64,000 nt of DNA from Methyloversatilis sp. RAC08 (lineage in GTDB: Bacteria > Pseudomonadota > Gammaproteobacteria > Burkholderiales > Rhodocyclaceae): assembly GCF_001713355.1 (NCBI RefSeq), contig NZ_CP016448.1:1860001-1924000 (forward strand), written 5' to 3'. This document shows positions 25,118 through 34,315 of this stretch, piece after piece; position 1 is the stretch's first letter, and each line of letters begins with the position of its first letter. Below the pieces are notes generated by a model. It was not told the DNA's origin. It made no database searches and saw nothing but the letters and a program-made list of their open reading frames with translations. The position numbers and the translations under genes are program-made.

Positions 25118-28071
25118 GGCTTGACCCCGTCGCTGGCACGACCCGAGCCCTCGCGCGGCACATGCAGCGTAAAACGGCTGCCTAGACCCGGCGTGCTGCT
25201 GACCTCGACCGAGCCGGACAGCAGTTCGGTGGCGATCTTGCGCGTCAGATAGAGGCCGAGGCCCGTGCCAGGGGTTTTCACGCGCAGGTGGGAATCGATG
25301 CGTTCGAAGGGCTGGAACAGGCGGCTCAATCCGGCTTCGTCCACGCCGATGCCCGTGTCTTCAACACTGATGTCGAGCCAGTTTCCACGCACACACGCCT
25401 CCACAGTGATAGTCCCTTCGACGGTGTACTTTACCGCGTTGCTCATGAAATTCAGCAGGCATTGCAGCAGCCTGCGGCGGTCTGTCTGGACCATGATGCC
25501 TGGCGGCACCGACACCCTGATCTCCAGCTTCTTCTCGCGCGCGGCTGGCTGCACGGTCTGCACGGCTTCATCGACCAGCGCAGCCACTTCGATGCGCTCC
25601 TCGAATACGTCGATGAAGCCGGCTTCGATCTTCGAAATGTCGATCACGTCGGTGATCAGGGCGAGCAGGTGCTTCGCCGAACCATAAACCCGCTGCAGTT
25701 GATCCTGCTGGCGCGCGGTCAGTTCGCCCGCCATGCCGGCCAGCACGACACCGGTGAAGCCGATGATGGAATTGAGCGGTGTGCGCAGTTCATGCGACAT
25801 CGATGCGATGAACATCGACTTGAGCCGGTCGAGGTCCTTCAGCTGTTCATTGGCCTGTGCCAGTTCGGCGGTACGTTCGGTGACGCGCTGTTCCAGCGTT
25901 TCGTTGGCCTCGCGCAGCGCGGCCTCGTTGCGCTTGATGTCGCCGATGTCGCGCAGCACGCTTGAAATGTACTGCACCTTGCCGCTGCCATCGAGATGCG
26001 CCAGCCGCACCGCCGACATCGGCACCAGCGCGCCGTTGCCTGCGCGCAGCATCGTTTCGCCGATCCAGATGCCGTCGCGCAGCACGGTCGGCAACTGCAC
26101 ATCGATGTAGTGGCGGTAGCTGTCGGCCGGATAGAAATCGCGTGCCTGCAGCTGTTCCGGCAGTTCGTCCAGAGGCAGTCCGAGCATGCGGCGCGCCGCC
26201 AGATTGAGATAGGACACATTGAGGTCGGTGTCGACGGTGGACACGTAGTCCGGGGTCGCATCGAGGATTGCCGACAGGCGCGCCTGTTCCTGCTGGGCGA
26301 GACGCCTTTCGCGCGCCACCAGGAAGCGCCCCAGCTGCGAAGCCAGTTCGGCAGCGAAGCGGGCTTCGTCATGCGCCCACTCGCGTGTCCGGCCACGCTG
26401 CTCAAGGCAGACCACGCCGGCCAGCCGACCGTCGAGAAAGGCCGGCGCATCGAGCATGGCGGCGAGCCCTTCCCGGTCGAGGTAGTTATCGGCGAGCTGT
26501 GCGGTGGCAGGGTGCGCGCGCGCGTCGCCGGCAGTGATCGTGCGGCCGCTGCGCAGCGCCGAGAAGTAGTCGGGGAACGCCGCGGCATCAAGCACCTGGC
26601 CTTGCGTGTGGCCGCGCGCGATGGCCAGCTGGTCGATGTCGAACAGATCTAGGCAGACCAGTTGCCGCGTGTCGTCGTCGAGTCGCCACACGCTGGCGCG
26701 GTTGACCGACAGCGACGCGGCAGCGACTTCGGTCAGTGTGGCCAGCGCATCATCGTCACCGGCCGACAGCGCGGGGTCTGTGCTCAGGCGCATGATCGCT
26801 GCCAGCTGTTTGTCCTGCCGCTCGAGCCGACTGCGCTGTTCGCGCCGCGCGCGCAGATCGTCGGTCACGTCGATGAAGGTGGCCTGGATGGCAGGCTCGC
26901 CCCGCCACATGACCTGCCGGATGTAGGCGTCCAGCGTACGTCGCTCGCCGTCGGCGCGCGTCACACCCGCCTGCATCGGCAGGATGCGGCCGGACGACAG
27001 CTGGCGGCGGTTGCTGTCGCTGTCGACCACCGGCAGATCGTCGGCGACGATCATGTCGGCCAGGGAACCTTGCGCCATCAGGTCAGCCACCGACTGGAAG
27101 CCGAGCAGTTCAGCCGCCCGCCGGTTGGCGAACAGCGGCTGGAAGCGTCGATGAATCAGGATGCCCTGGATCGAGCCATCAAACAGGTCGAGCAGCTGCG
27201 CCTCGCGTGTGCGCGCCCGGCGCGACGCACTCGCGCGCTCGTTCAGCGTGATCGACAGGGCATAGGACGCGATCGACAGCGTGATGATGAAGGTCTGCAG
27301 CAGCAGCAGCGAGCGCAGCGGCGTGTCGTTGCCGAACGGCCCTGTACCCTGGCTCGTGCCCCAGAAGGCGAGCCCGTGCATGAGCACCAGCAGCAGGCTC
27401 ATCCAGCGTACCTTGAGGCGGATGGCCGACAGCACCAGCACGGCCGGCAGCAGGAACATGAACGGCTCCGGGCCATCCAGCACGCGCAGGAAGATCGCCG
27501 CCGTGGTCAGCAGGGTCAGCGCGAACCAGGGCAGCACCTTCGGCAGATCGGCCGCTAAACGCTGCCAGTCCTGCCTGTCCAGCCAGCCGGCCACCAGCTG
27601 CACCGTGAGCACCGTACCTGCGAAGCTGGCGGCTGCATGCAGCGTCCAGTCCGACACATACATCGGCGCGCCCGGATGCCAGGCGAGCCGGGCGCCGTGC
27701 ATGACCGACAGCAACAGCGCAACCGCGAGGAACCACATGTAGTGATCGGCGCGCATGCGCGGAAAGGGCTGCACCGGAAAATGGCGCAGCACCTGAGTGC
27801 CGGCGCCGGTCAGCAGACCGATGACGACTGCCGAGCCGAGCGCCGACAGCGGCGTCTCGCCGGCCTGCAGCGCCAGCGCGAGGTCGGTCAGCATGATGGC
27901 GGGCAGGTGACGCAGGCCGAACAGCAGCACGATGGCGAACGCCGCGCCGAGCGCCAGCTGGATGACCGGCGGCTGGCCGTCCGACAGCCCGAGCAGCGGA
28001 TCGAGCAGCACGGCAGCGGCATAGGCAGGCACGGCGGCGAGCAGCGGAGCGATCTTCACGGAATGAGGCAC
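25114..28071 (-). CDS. Membrane sensor histidine kinase (MASE1-like, PAS, GAF, PAS)
   Basis: About 985 residues from the GTG at 28071 (GTG 28077 and 28059 are alternatives; no clear ribosome site). The N-terminal 290 residues form eight or more helices like the MASE1 integral-membrane sensor. PAS (about 315-440), GAF (about 460-600), PAS (about 615-740), a coiled coil, HisKA (SMSHELRTPLNSIIGF) and HATPase_c (LNFMSNAVKYT, DTGIGVDEAG, GTGLGLYLTRKI) follow. Two PAS domains and a GAF suggest several small-molecule or redox inputs. It heads the three-gene phosphorelay and is divergent from the chaN-like gene with 178 bases between them. Confidence 0.9.
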   Translation of the reverse strand: MPHSVKIAPLLAAVPAYAAAVLLDPLLGLSDGQPPVIQLALGAAFAIVLLFGLRHLPAIMLTDLALALQAGETPLSALGSAVVIGLLTGAGTQVLRHFPVQPFPRMRADHYMWFLAVALLLSVMHGARLAWHPGAPMYVSDWTLHAAASFAGTVLTVQLVAGWLDRQDWQRLAADLPKVLPWFALTLLTTAAIFLRVLDGPEPFMFLLPAVLVLSAIRLKVRWMSLLLVLMHGLAFWGTSQGTGPFGNDTPLRSLLLLQTFIITLSIASYALSITLNERASASRRARTREAQLLDLFDGSIQGILIHRRFQPLFANRRAAELLGFQSVADLMAQGSLADMIVADDLPVVDSDSNRRQLSSGRILPMQAGVTRADGERRTLDAYIRQVMWRGEPAIQATFIDVTDDLRARREQRSRLERQDKQLAAIMRLSTDPALSAGDDDALATLTEVAAASLSVNRASVWRLDDDTRQLVCLDLFDIDQLAIARGHTQGQVLDAAAFPDYFSALRSGRTITAGDARAHPATAQLADNYLDREGLAAMLDAPAFLDGRLAGVVCLEQRGRTREWAHDEARFAAELASQLGRFLVARERRLAQQEQARLSAILDATPDYVSTVDTDLNVSYLNLAARRMLGLPLDELPEQLQARDFYPADSYRHYIDVQLPTVLRDGIWIGETMLRAGNGALVPMSAVRLAHLDGSGKVQYISSVLRDIGDIKRNEAALREANETLEQRVTERTAELAQANEQLKDLDRLKSMFIASMSHELRTPLNSIIGFTGVVLAGMAGELTARQQDQLQRVYGSAKHLLALITDVIDISKIEAGFIDVFEERIEVAALVDEAVQTVQPAAREKKLEIRVSVPPGIMVQTDRRRLLQCLLNFMSNAVKYTVEGTITVEACVRGNWLDISVEDTGIGVDEAGLSRLFQPFERIDSHLRVKTPGTGLGLYLTRKIATELLSGSVEVSSTPGLGSRFTLHVPREGSGRASDGVKP

Positions 28072-28249
28072 GATCACGTGTCGGCGATAAACTGATCTGC
28101 ATGTTAAGGCCGTTCCACCCCGGGCAAGTGTGCGGAACGAACGCCCGGCCGATGCGTCCACTTCAGCCGTGTAGGCTGCGGCCTGCAAGCCCTGACGATC
28201 CACCCTGGCGTTTTCACACACGCTGTCCACCCCACCTGATGACCTTGCG

Positions 28250-29140
28250 ATGCGATCAATGATGCGGATGGCCGCCCTGTGCGGCGGACTTGTTCTGGCG
28301 CCTGCGCTTCCGGCTGCCTCCTGCGTGACGCCAGGCAGCTGGCTGGAACCGGGGCAGGGCGAGACCGAAAGTGCCGCGCTGATGCGGCGCATGAGCCGGC
28401 AATCAGTCGTACTGCTGGGCGAAACGCATGACAGCGCCGCTCACCACGACTGGCAGCTCGACACGCTGCGCGCGCTGCATGCGCTGCGCCCGCGCATGGT
28501 GATCGGGCTCGAAATGCTGCCGCGCGGCGCCCAGCCGGTGCTCGATGCCTGGGTGCGGGGCGAACTGAGCGAGGCGGCGCTGTTCGAGCGCACCGACTGG
28601 AAGCGTGTCTGGGGCATGCCGCCCGAGCTGTACGCGGGCATCTTCCGCTTCGCCCGCGAGAAGGCGGTGCCGCTGCGCGCACTCAATATCGACCGCAAGG
28701 TGGTGCGCGAGGTGTCGCGGCTGGGGCTGGCCGGTGTGCCGGCGGCGAGCCGCGAAGGCGTCGGCATGCCGGCGCGCGCCCAGCCACCCTATCGCGACTG
28801 GCTCAGACAGGTCTGGAGCGACCACATGCCGGCCGGCAAGGCGGTGCAGGACGACGCCTTCACCCGCTTTCTCGATGGTCAGCTGCTGTGGGACCGCGCC
28901 ATGGCCGAGGCACTGGCCGGCGCAGTACGCGAACAGCCGGATGCGCTGGTGGTCGGCCTGATGGGCAGCGGCCACGTCATCCACGGCTATGGCGTGGAAC
29001 ACCAGCTGCGCGATCTCGGCGTGCCCGACGTCGGCAGCCTGCTGCCGTGGGACGCTGACGGCGACTGCGCCGATCTGGTCGCCGGGGTGGCCGATGCGGT
29101 ATTCGGCATCGTGCCACCGGCGCGGAGCGCGCAGCCTTGA
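28250..29140 (+). CDS. ChaN family heme-binding-type protein
   Basis: A 296-residue exported protein with signal residues 1-24; the sequence PAASC leaves lipid modification possible. The ChaN core is clear: VVLLGETHDSAAHHDWQLDTLRAL, VIGLEMLPRGAQPVLDAW and VVGLMGSGHVIHGYGVEHQL. ChaN of Campylobacter binds heme pairs; members are often found with iron-uptake genes. Its stop overlaps the next start (TGATG), so it is coupled to the M1-like peptidase. No Fur box or TonB receptor is seen nearby. Confidence 0.88.
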   Translation: MRSMMRMAALCGGLVLAPALPAASCVTPGSWLEPGQGETESAALMRRMSRQSVVLLGETHDSAAHHDWQLDTLRALHALRPRMVIGLEMLPRGAQPVLDAWVRGELSEAALFERTDWKRVWGMPPELYAGIFRFAREKAVPLRALNIDRKVVREVSRLGLAGVPAASREGVGMPARAQPPYRDWLRQVWSDHMPAGKAVQDDAFTRFLDGQLLWDRAMAEALAGAVREQPDALVVGLMGSGHVIHGYGVEHQLRDLGVPDVGSLLPWDADGDCADLVAGVADAVFGIVPPARSAQP

Positions 29141-31137
29141 TGCGGGTGGCCGGCTGGCGTGCGCTTGCATTGGTCTTGTGCGCAGCGCTCCCCGGTCTGC
29201 CGGCGCTCGCTGCCCCGCAGTTCGACCTCACGGTCGGGCTGGAACCCGCGCAGGGCAGCCTGAGCGCGCGCGCGCTGATTGCGCTGCCGGCGCACGAGGC
29301 GATCGACCTGCGCCTTGATGCCCGCCATCGCGTCACGTCGATGCAGCTCGACGGCGGCGCGCTGCGTGCCTCGACCGAAGGCGGACTGCAGCGCATCCGC
29401 ATTGCAGCGGCGAAGCAGCCACGCCAGCTGGAACTGCGCTGGGCCATCCGCGCCGATGCGCCGGACGCCACCGCCTCGCACCGCGACACGCTGACCGCCT
29501 TTGCGCCGCAGATCGGCGAAGCCGGCAGCTTCCTGCCGGCCGGCGGCGCCTGGTATCCACTGCCTTTCGACGACGCGGGCCCGCTGCTGCACCGCTACCG
29601 CCTGACCGTCGACCTGCCGGCGGAGCAGCGCGCACTGGCGCCCGGCGACCGTCTGGTCGACACGTTGCGCGACGGCCGGCGCACGGTGCGCTTCGACATG
29701 GCGCAGGACAGCGAAGGGGCTGACCTGATGGCCGGACCGTGGGTCGAAGCCGAGCGCAGCGTGCGCTCGATCGATGGCCGCCCGCTGACGCTGGCCACAT
29801 TGTTTCACCCGGACATCGCCGATCAGGCCGACGGCTACCTGGACGCCGCCGCCGGCCATCTCGCGCGCATCGAACAGACCCTCGGCGCCTATCCCTACAG
29901 CCGCTTCACCATTGCGTCGTCACCGACGCCGACCGGCTTCGGCATGGCCGGCCTGACCTATCTGGGCATCGACGTGCTGCGTCTGCCCTTCATCCGCCAC
30001 ACCTCGCTGCCGCACGAAATCCTGCACAACTGGTGGGGCAATGGCGTCTATCTGGCGCTCGCGGGCGGTAACTGGTCAGAAGGGCTGACCACGTTCATGG
30101 CCGACTATGCGCTGCGCGAGGCCCAGGGCGACGATGGCGCGCGCGCCATGCGGCTTGACTGGCTGCGCGGCCTGTCGGCGCTGTCGCCGGCAGCGCACGG
30201 CAGCCTGGCCGGCTTTGGTGGACGCACGCATGACGCGTCGCAAGCCATCGGATATCACAAGGCTGCACTCGTTTTCCTGATGCTGCGCGATACGCTGGGC
30301 GCGACGGCATTCGACAGTGCGCTGCGCGACTTCTGGCAGACATACCGGCACCGGCGGGCCGGCTGGCAGGATCTGCGCGCGGCGTTCGAACGGGCTTCCG
30401 GCCGCGATCTCGGCCGCTATTTCGCGTTGTGGGTGGACGGCGGAGGGCTGGCTGCGCCCTCGATCACCAACGCCGTGGCCGGACCCGACCGTCTCACCGT
30501 CACGCTGCAGCAGCCGACACCACACTATCCGCTGGCGGTGCCGCTGCATGTGCGGATTGCCGGGGAGACGCGGGTCGAACGGGTGGCACTGCATGGTGCG
30601 CAGACACAGGTCAGCGTGCCGCTCACGGCGGGCTGCGCCGAGCTGGCGCTGGACCCGGATTTCCGTCTGGCCCGCCGTCTGGCGCCGGGCGAAGCACCGC
30701 CGGTGCTGCGCGAAGCCACGCTGGACGACGCGCTCGGCCTGACCGTTCTGCCCGGGGACGAGCGCCTCGCGACGGCGGCCCGCACGCTGACGGCACAGTG
30801 GCTCGACCGCACGCCGACCATCGTCGACGCTGCACAAGCGCCGGGCCGGGCGTCGCGCATGGTCATCGGCAGTTTCGCGGCCATGGACGGCTGGCTGGCA
30901 CGGCACCGTCTGCCGGCGCGCGACCGGGACGGCGAGGTCGTTGCCTGGGCGCTGCGCGCTCCGGCCGGTGGCACGCTGGCGCTGGTCGCCGCGCGCGACG
31001 CCGACGCGCTGGCAAAGGCGACACGCGCCCTGCCGCACTACGGCCAGCAGGGCTGGGTCACGCTGGCCGGCGGCCGCGCCGCCACACGCGGTCAGTGGCC
31101 GGCGGCGACGGTCTGGACGAAGACCTGCGTGCGCTGA
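29140..31137 (+). CDS. M1-like zinc metallopeptidase, periplasmic
   Basis: A 665-residue protein with signal peptide 1-24 (ending LPALA). The N-terminal half is the beta-rich M1-type domain; the catalytic part has HEILHNWWGN with H292, E293 and H296, then NWSEGL with E314, the expected third zinc ligand. The spacing is 17 residues, one fewer than the usual 18 of M1. The preceding FGMAGLTYLG resembles the GAMEN substrate loop (G-M-A-G-L). The C-terminal 190 residues are not recognised. Coupling to ChaN suggests an envelope function; the substrate is unknown. Confidence 0.85.
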   Translation: MRVAGWRALALVLCAALPGLPALAAPQFDLTVGLEPAQGSLSARALIALPAHEAIDLRLDARHRVTSMQLDGGALRASTEGGLQRIRIAAAKQPRQLELRWAIRADAPDATASHRDTLTAFAPQIGEAGSFLPAGGAWYPLPFDDAGPLLHRYRLTVDLPAEQRALAPGDRLVDTLRDGRRTVRFDMAQDSEGADLMAGPWVEAERSVRSIDGRPLTLATLFHPDIADQADGYLDAAAGHLARIEQTLGAYPYSRFTIASSPTPTGFGMAGLTYLGIDVLRLPFIRHTSLPHEILHNWWGNGVYLALAGGNWSEGLTTFMADYALREAQGDDGARAMRLDWLRGLSALSPAAHGSLAGFGGRTHDASQAIGYHKAALVFLMLRDTLGATAFDSALRDFWQTYRHRRAGWQDLRAAFERASGRDLGRYFALWVDGGGLAAPSITNAVAGPDRLTVTLQQPTPHYPLAVPLHVRIAGETRVERVALHGAQTQVSVPLTAGCAELALDPDFRLARRLAPGEAPPVLREATLDDALGLTVLPGDERLATAARTLTAQWLDRTPTIVDAAQAPGRASRMVIGSFAAMDGWLARHRLPARDRDGEVVAWALRAPAGGTLALVAARDADALAKATRALPHYGQQGWVTLAGGRAATRGQWPAATVWTKTCVR

Positions 31138-31143
31138 GCCTAT

Positions 31144-31344
31144 CTATATATGAGGGGCGTGTTCCGGGTGGCGGATCAGCCACGCGGCGTAACGGCGCTC
31201 GTACTCCAGCTTGTCTTCCTGATACACGGTCCACACGCAGCGTTCGCAGGCGGATTCGCAGCATTCGGAATCCATCGGCATGCTGGGTGGTACCGGAGCC
31301 GGGTCGGTCGGGATGGCAGGGCGGGCGATGGTCAGGTCGGTCAT
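31144..31344 (-). CDS. Oxidoreductase-like domain small protein
   Basis: A 66-residue protein matching the short oxidoreductase-like N-terminal domain (PF09791 type). The motif CCESACERCVWTVYQEDKLEY (about residues 28-48) contains four cysteines, and members often precede or follow redox genes. Its ATG overlaps the stop of the upstream Hpt gene (ATGA). It ends six bases from the convergent M1-like gene. Whether the cysteines bind metal is not known. Confidence 0.85.
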   Translation of the reverse strand: MTDLTIARPAIPTDPAPVPPSMPMDSECCESACERCVWTVYQEDKLEYERRYAAWLIRHPEHAPHI

Positions 31345-31709
31345 GATCGAATCAGTGTGCGGATATGGCAGGCGGCGCGGGTGTAGCAGGTATCAAGTCG
31401 AGTCAGTTCGGCATCCAGGTCGAGCGCCGGATCGGCACGTTTCAAGCGTCGTTCCAGCACGCCTGAAACTTCAGACAGCTCGATTGCGCCAACGTTTCCG
31501 GCGCTGCCCTTGACGCCGTGGATTGCCTTGATCAGCGCATCCGGTTCGCCGGCCTGTCCTGCCCGGCGCGCGGCCGCCAGACCGGCCGGCGCGTCTTCGA
31601 GCCAGGTGCGCAGGATGTCGTCGAGCGCGTCGCCGAGCAGCGCGCGCAGATCATCAATCCGTACCGCGTCGATGACCGGGTTCGCAGCAATGTCTGAATC
31701 GGGAGGCAT
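31341..31709 (-). CDS. Hpt-domain histidine phosphotransfer protein
   Basis: A 122-residue four-helix protein. The Hpt signature is KAIHGVKGSAGNVGA with the phospho-accepting histidine at about residue 64, flanked by the usual small and basic residues. No receiver or kinase domain is fused. It could serve the phosphorelay encoded at 23163-28071, which has receivers but no Hpt; that is inference from distance (about 3 kb) and need. Confidence 0.85.
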   Translation of the reverse strand: MPPDSDIAANPVIDAVRIDDLRALLGDALDDILRTWLEDAPAGLAAARRAGQAGEPDALIKAIHGVKGSAGNVGAIELSEVSGVLERRLKRADPALDLDAELTRLDTCYTRAACHIRTLIRS

Positions 31710-31769
31710 GCACTTTTCCGACGTCTGGGTGCTTCGTTATCGGCCGCGGGCGCCCCGGCTGAATGCCGC

Positions 31770-32087
31770 TCAGCTTTCCCAGATCACCGGCTGGCTGGCA
31801 CGCAGTGACCGTTCCAGCTGTTCGATCAGCGGAACCGCGCGCTGTGCCAGCGACACCGGCACCGGTGCGCGGGCCGGATCGACGTCGTCCGGCTCGGGCT
31901 GGCCGCGCTGCGCCGCGCGGCTGCGCTCTGCCGCCTCGCGCAGCCGCGCGATGGCGTCGGGCAGCTGCTCGAGTGTGATAATTCCGCGCGGCTCGAAAGC
32001 CTTGCCCATCAGCGACAGCAGGTCCTTCGCAACGTCGCCGAACATGATGGTGTCCGCAGTGGCCCGGGATTTGAAGGTGATGATCAT
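31770..32087 (-). CDS. DUF1840 family protein
   Basis: A 105-residue DUF1840 protein, starting MIITFKSRATADTIMFGDVAKDLLSLMGK at 32087, the usual family opening. The middle (GIITLEQLPDAIARLREA) and the proline- and acid-rich tail ending LRASQPVIWES also fit. The family is almost confined to Betaproteobacteria and Gammaproteobacteria and has no assigned function. It is divergent from the ROK kinase with 56 bases between starts. Confidence 0.9.
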   Translation of the reverse strand: MIITFKSRATADTIMFGDVAKDLLSLMGKAFEPRGIITLEQLPDAIARLREAAERSRAAQRGQPEPDDVDPARAPVPVSLAQRAVPLIEQLERSLRASQPVIWES

Positions 32088-32143
32088 GATGCTTGCGCCG
32101 TCGGATGAAGAAGTTTTGATTGTCGCATCGCGCGGGAGACAGC

Positions 32144-33037
32144 ATGCGCATCGGCATTGATCTGGGTGGAACAAAGACCGAATTGATTGCGCTGGACGGC
32201 AACGGAACAGAGCGTCTGCGCCGGCGCGAGCCGACGCCCTCCGGCGACTACGCCGCGACGGTCGCCCTGATCGCCCGGCTGGTGCGCGACGCCGAACAGC
32301 GGCTGGGCGTGCCCACGACGGTGGGCATCGGCACGCCAGGTTCGCGGTCGCCGCTGACCGGGCGCATGCGCAACGCCAATTCCACCTGCCTGAACGGCCA
32401 GCCCTTGCAGCAGGACGTGGAAGCCGCACTCGGGCGCGAGGTGCGCATGGCCAATGACGCCAATTGCTTTGCGCTGTCCGAGGCGGTCGATGGCGCGGGA
32501 CGCGGTGCGCAGGTGGTGTTCGGCGTCATCCTGGGCACCGGCGTCGGCGGCGGCATCGTCGTCGATGGGCGGGTGCTGAATGGCGCCAATGGCGTGGCCG
32601 GAGAGTGGGGTCACAATCCGATGCCCCCAGGGCCGGATATCGAAGGCAGCGCGCCGCCGCCGTGCTACTGCGGTCGCGCCGGCTGCATCGAAACCTGGCT
32701 GTCCGGTCCGGCACTTGCGGCCGATCATCGCCGGATGACCGGCGATGCGCTGGCACCGGAGCAGATCGTCGCGCGCGCAGCCGCCGGTGATGCCGCCTGC
32801 GCAGCCACGCTGGCGCGCCACGAAATCCGGCTGGCGCGCGCGCTCGCCGGCGTCATCAACCTGCTCGACCCGCAGATCATCGTGCTCGGCGGGGGGCTGT
32901 CCGCCTTGCCGGGTCTGTATGAGCGGGTGCCGGAGCACTGGCGGCCGCATGTCTTTTCCGACCTGATCACGACCCGGCTGTGCTCGCCGATGCATGGCGA
33001 TTCCTCCGGCGTGCGCGGCGCCGCCTGGCTCTGGTAG
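32144..33037 (+). CDS. ROK family sugar kinase (fructokinase/NagK type)
   Basis: A 297-residue ROK kinase. The phosphate loop is IGIDLGGTKTE (3-13), the acceptor-binding aspartate is in MANDANCFALSEA, the GTGVGGGIVV loop follows, and the zinc knuckle is CYCGRAGCIETW. The start at 32144 has GGGAGA nearby. This set fits fructokinase (Mak) or N-acetylglucosamine kinase; the sugar cannot be fixed from sequence. No sugar transporter lies beside it. Confidence 0.93.
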   Translation: MRIGIDLGGTKTELIALDGNGTERLRRREPTPSGDYAATVALIARLVRDAEQRLGVPTTVGIGTPGSRSPLTGRMRNANSTCLNGQPLQQDVEAALGREVRMANDANCFALSEAVDGAGRGAQVVFGVILGTGVGGGIVVDGRVLNGANGVAGEWGHNPMPPGPDIEGSAPPPCYCGRAGCIETWLSGPALAADHRRMTGDALAPEQIVARAAAGDAACAATLARHEIRLARALAGVINLLDPQIIVLGGGLSALPGLYERVPEHWRPHVFSDLITTRLCSPMHGDSSGVRGAAWLW

Positions 33038-33145
33038 ACGACGCAGGTTTTTGTCTGCGGTGCGGTAAGGTTCGGCGCACTGCAGGGTCTACTGCGGTGC
33101 AAACCACATGAATGGTTTGATTTTTCCACCCTCAGGAGATCACCC

Positions 33146-33412
33146 ATGAACAAGTCCGCCGCCCTTTCTGCCGCACTCGCTTCCGTGTTCGCCCTTGGCA
33201 TCGTGGCAAGCCCCATCGCCGCGGCTGCGGAAGGCAAGGAGAAGTGCTACGGCGTGGCCAAGAAGGGCGCCAATGACTGTGCGTCCGCCAATGGCTCGCA
33301 CAGCTGCGCCGGTCAGGCCAAGACCGACAACGACCCGAACGAATGGGTGTCCGTCGCCACCGGCACGTGCGAAAAGATGGGCGGCAAGACCACAGCGCCG
33401 AAGAAGGGCTGA
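33146..33412 (+). CDS. bufA1: BufA1-type bufferin precursor (formerly DUF2282)
   Basis: An 88-residue periplasmic protein: signal peptide 1-28 and a mature core with four cysteines (C34, C45, C54, C75) in the BufA1 pattern [13 protein letters not shown]...SCAG...GTCE. Bufferins are ribosomally made, modified metallophores; their cysteines are converted by the MNIO enzyme and they bind copper to protect the cell. CAGGAG lies eight bases before the start. The 108-base upstream gap holds an AT-rich run but no promoter I can name. It is followed by bufB, bufC and a DoxX gene. Confidence 0.92.
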   Translation: MNKSAALSAALASVFALGIVASPIAAAAEGKEKCYGVAKKGANDCASANGSHSCAGQAKTDNDPNEWVSVATGTCEKMGGKTTAPKKG

Positions 33413-33460
33413 TGCCCTGGGGATGCGGCCGTCGGGCCGCATCCCTGTCGCGAGACTCCC

Positions 33461-34315
33461 ATGATCCTGCATCCTGCCTCGCCGACCGGCATCGGTCTGC
33501 GCCAGCCGCACTACGCCCGCGTCCTGGAAGAGCGACCGCGCATCGGCTTCGTCGAGGTGCATAGCGAAAACTTCTTTCATGACGGCGGCGCCGCACTGCG
33601 CACGCTGGAGCGCGCCCGCGAATGCTATCCGGTCAGCCTGCACGGCGTCGGTCTCGCGCTGGCGTCGGTCGACGCGCGCCATGACGCGCATGTCGAACGA
33701 CTGGCGAAGCTGGTCGAGCGCATCGAACCCGAATTCGTGTCCGAGCATCTGTGCTGGGGCGCGGTCGATGGCATCCACTTCAACGATCTGCTGCCCTTCC
33801 CCTATACAGACGAGGCACTTTCGCTGGTCGCGGCGCGCGTGAATGCGCTGCAGGACCGCCTGCGCCGCCCGGTCATGATCGAAAACCTGTCGGCCTACGT
33901 GCAGTATCGGGACGCGCAGATGACCGAGGCCGACTTTCTCGCCGATCTGGTCTGCCTGACCGGTTGCGGTCTGCTGCTCGACCTGAACAATCTGTACGTG
34001 AATGCGCGCAATTTCGACAGCGACCCTATGGATGCGCTCGAACGGCTGCCGATGCACGCGGTGCGGGAAATCCATCTGGCCGGTCACGCGGTGACCGAAT
34101 ACGGCCTGATCGACACCCATGGCAGCGCGGTGTGCGACGAGGTGTGGGCGCTGCTTGCCGCGGTGCGCCGACGTGGTGTCTGCGCTCCGGCGCTGATCGA
34201 GTGGGACACCGATCTGCCGGAACTCGACGTATTGCTGGCCGAAGCCGCCCGGGCCGATCGCATCGGCGCTGTCACGGACGAATCGAATGGGTTGCCCCGT
34301 GTCTGCGCTGCTTGA
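33461..34315 (+). CDS. bufB: BufB, multinuclear non-heme iron oxidase (MNIO, DUF692)
   Basis: A 284-residue MNIO/DUF692 enzyme with a TIM-barrel. Metal-ligand segments are all present in order: EVHSENFF, SLHGVGLAL, SEHLCW, HFNDLLP, IENLSAYV, LDLNNLYVN, IHLAGH, DTHG and IEWD. The role is to modify cysteines of BufA1 (oxazolone/thioamide or thiooxazole formation in related cases). The gene overlaps bufC by 29 bases. No active-site residue looks missing. Confidence 0.94.
   Translation: MILHPASPTGIGLRQPHYARVLEERPRIGFVEVHSENFFHDGGAALRTLERARECYPVSLHGVGLALASVDARHDAHVERLAKLVERIEPEFVSEHLCWGAVDGIHFNDLLPFPYTDEALSLVAARVNALQDRLRRPVMIENLSAYVQYRDAQMTEADFLADLVCLTGCGLLLDLNNLYVNARNFDSDPMDALERLPMHAVREIHLAGHAVTEYGLIDTHGSAVCDEVWALLAAVRRRGVCAPALIEWDTDLPELDVLLAEAARADRIGAVTDESNGLPRVCAA

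Noticed and set aside
33038-33145. A possible ECF-type promoter (GGTAAG...GTCTA) before bufA1
   Set aside because: The spacing and bases do not match any sigma-factor consensus I can state with confidence.
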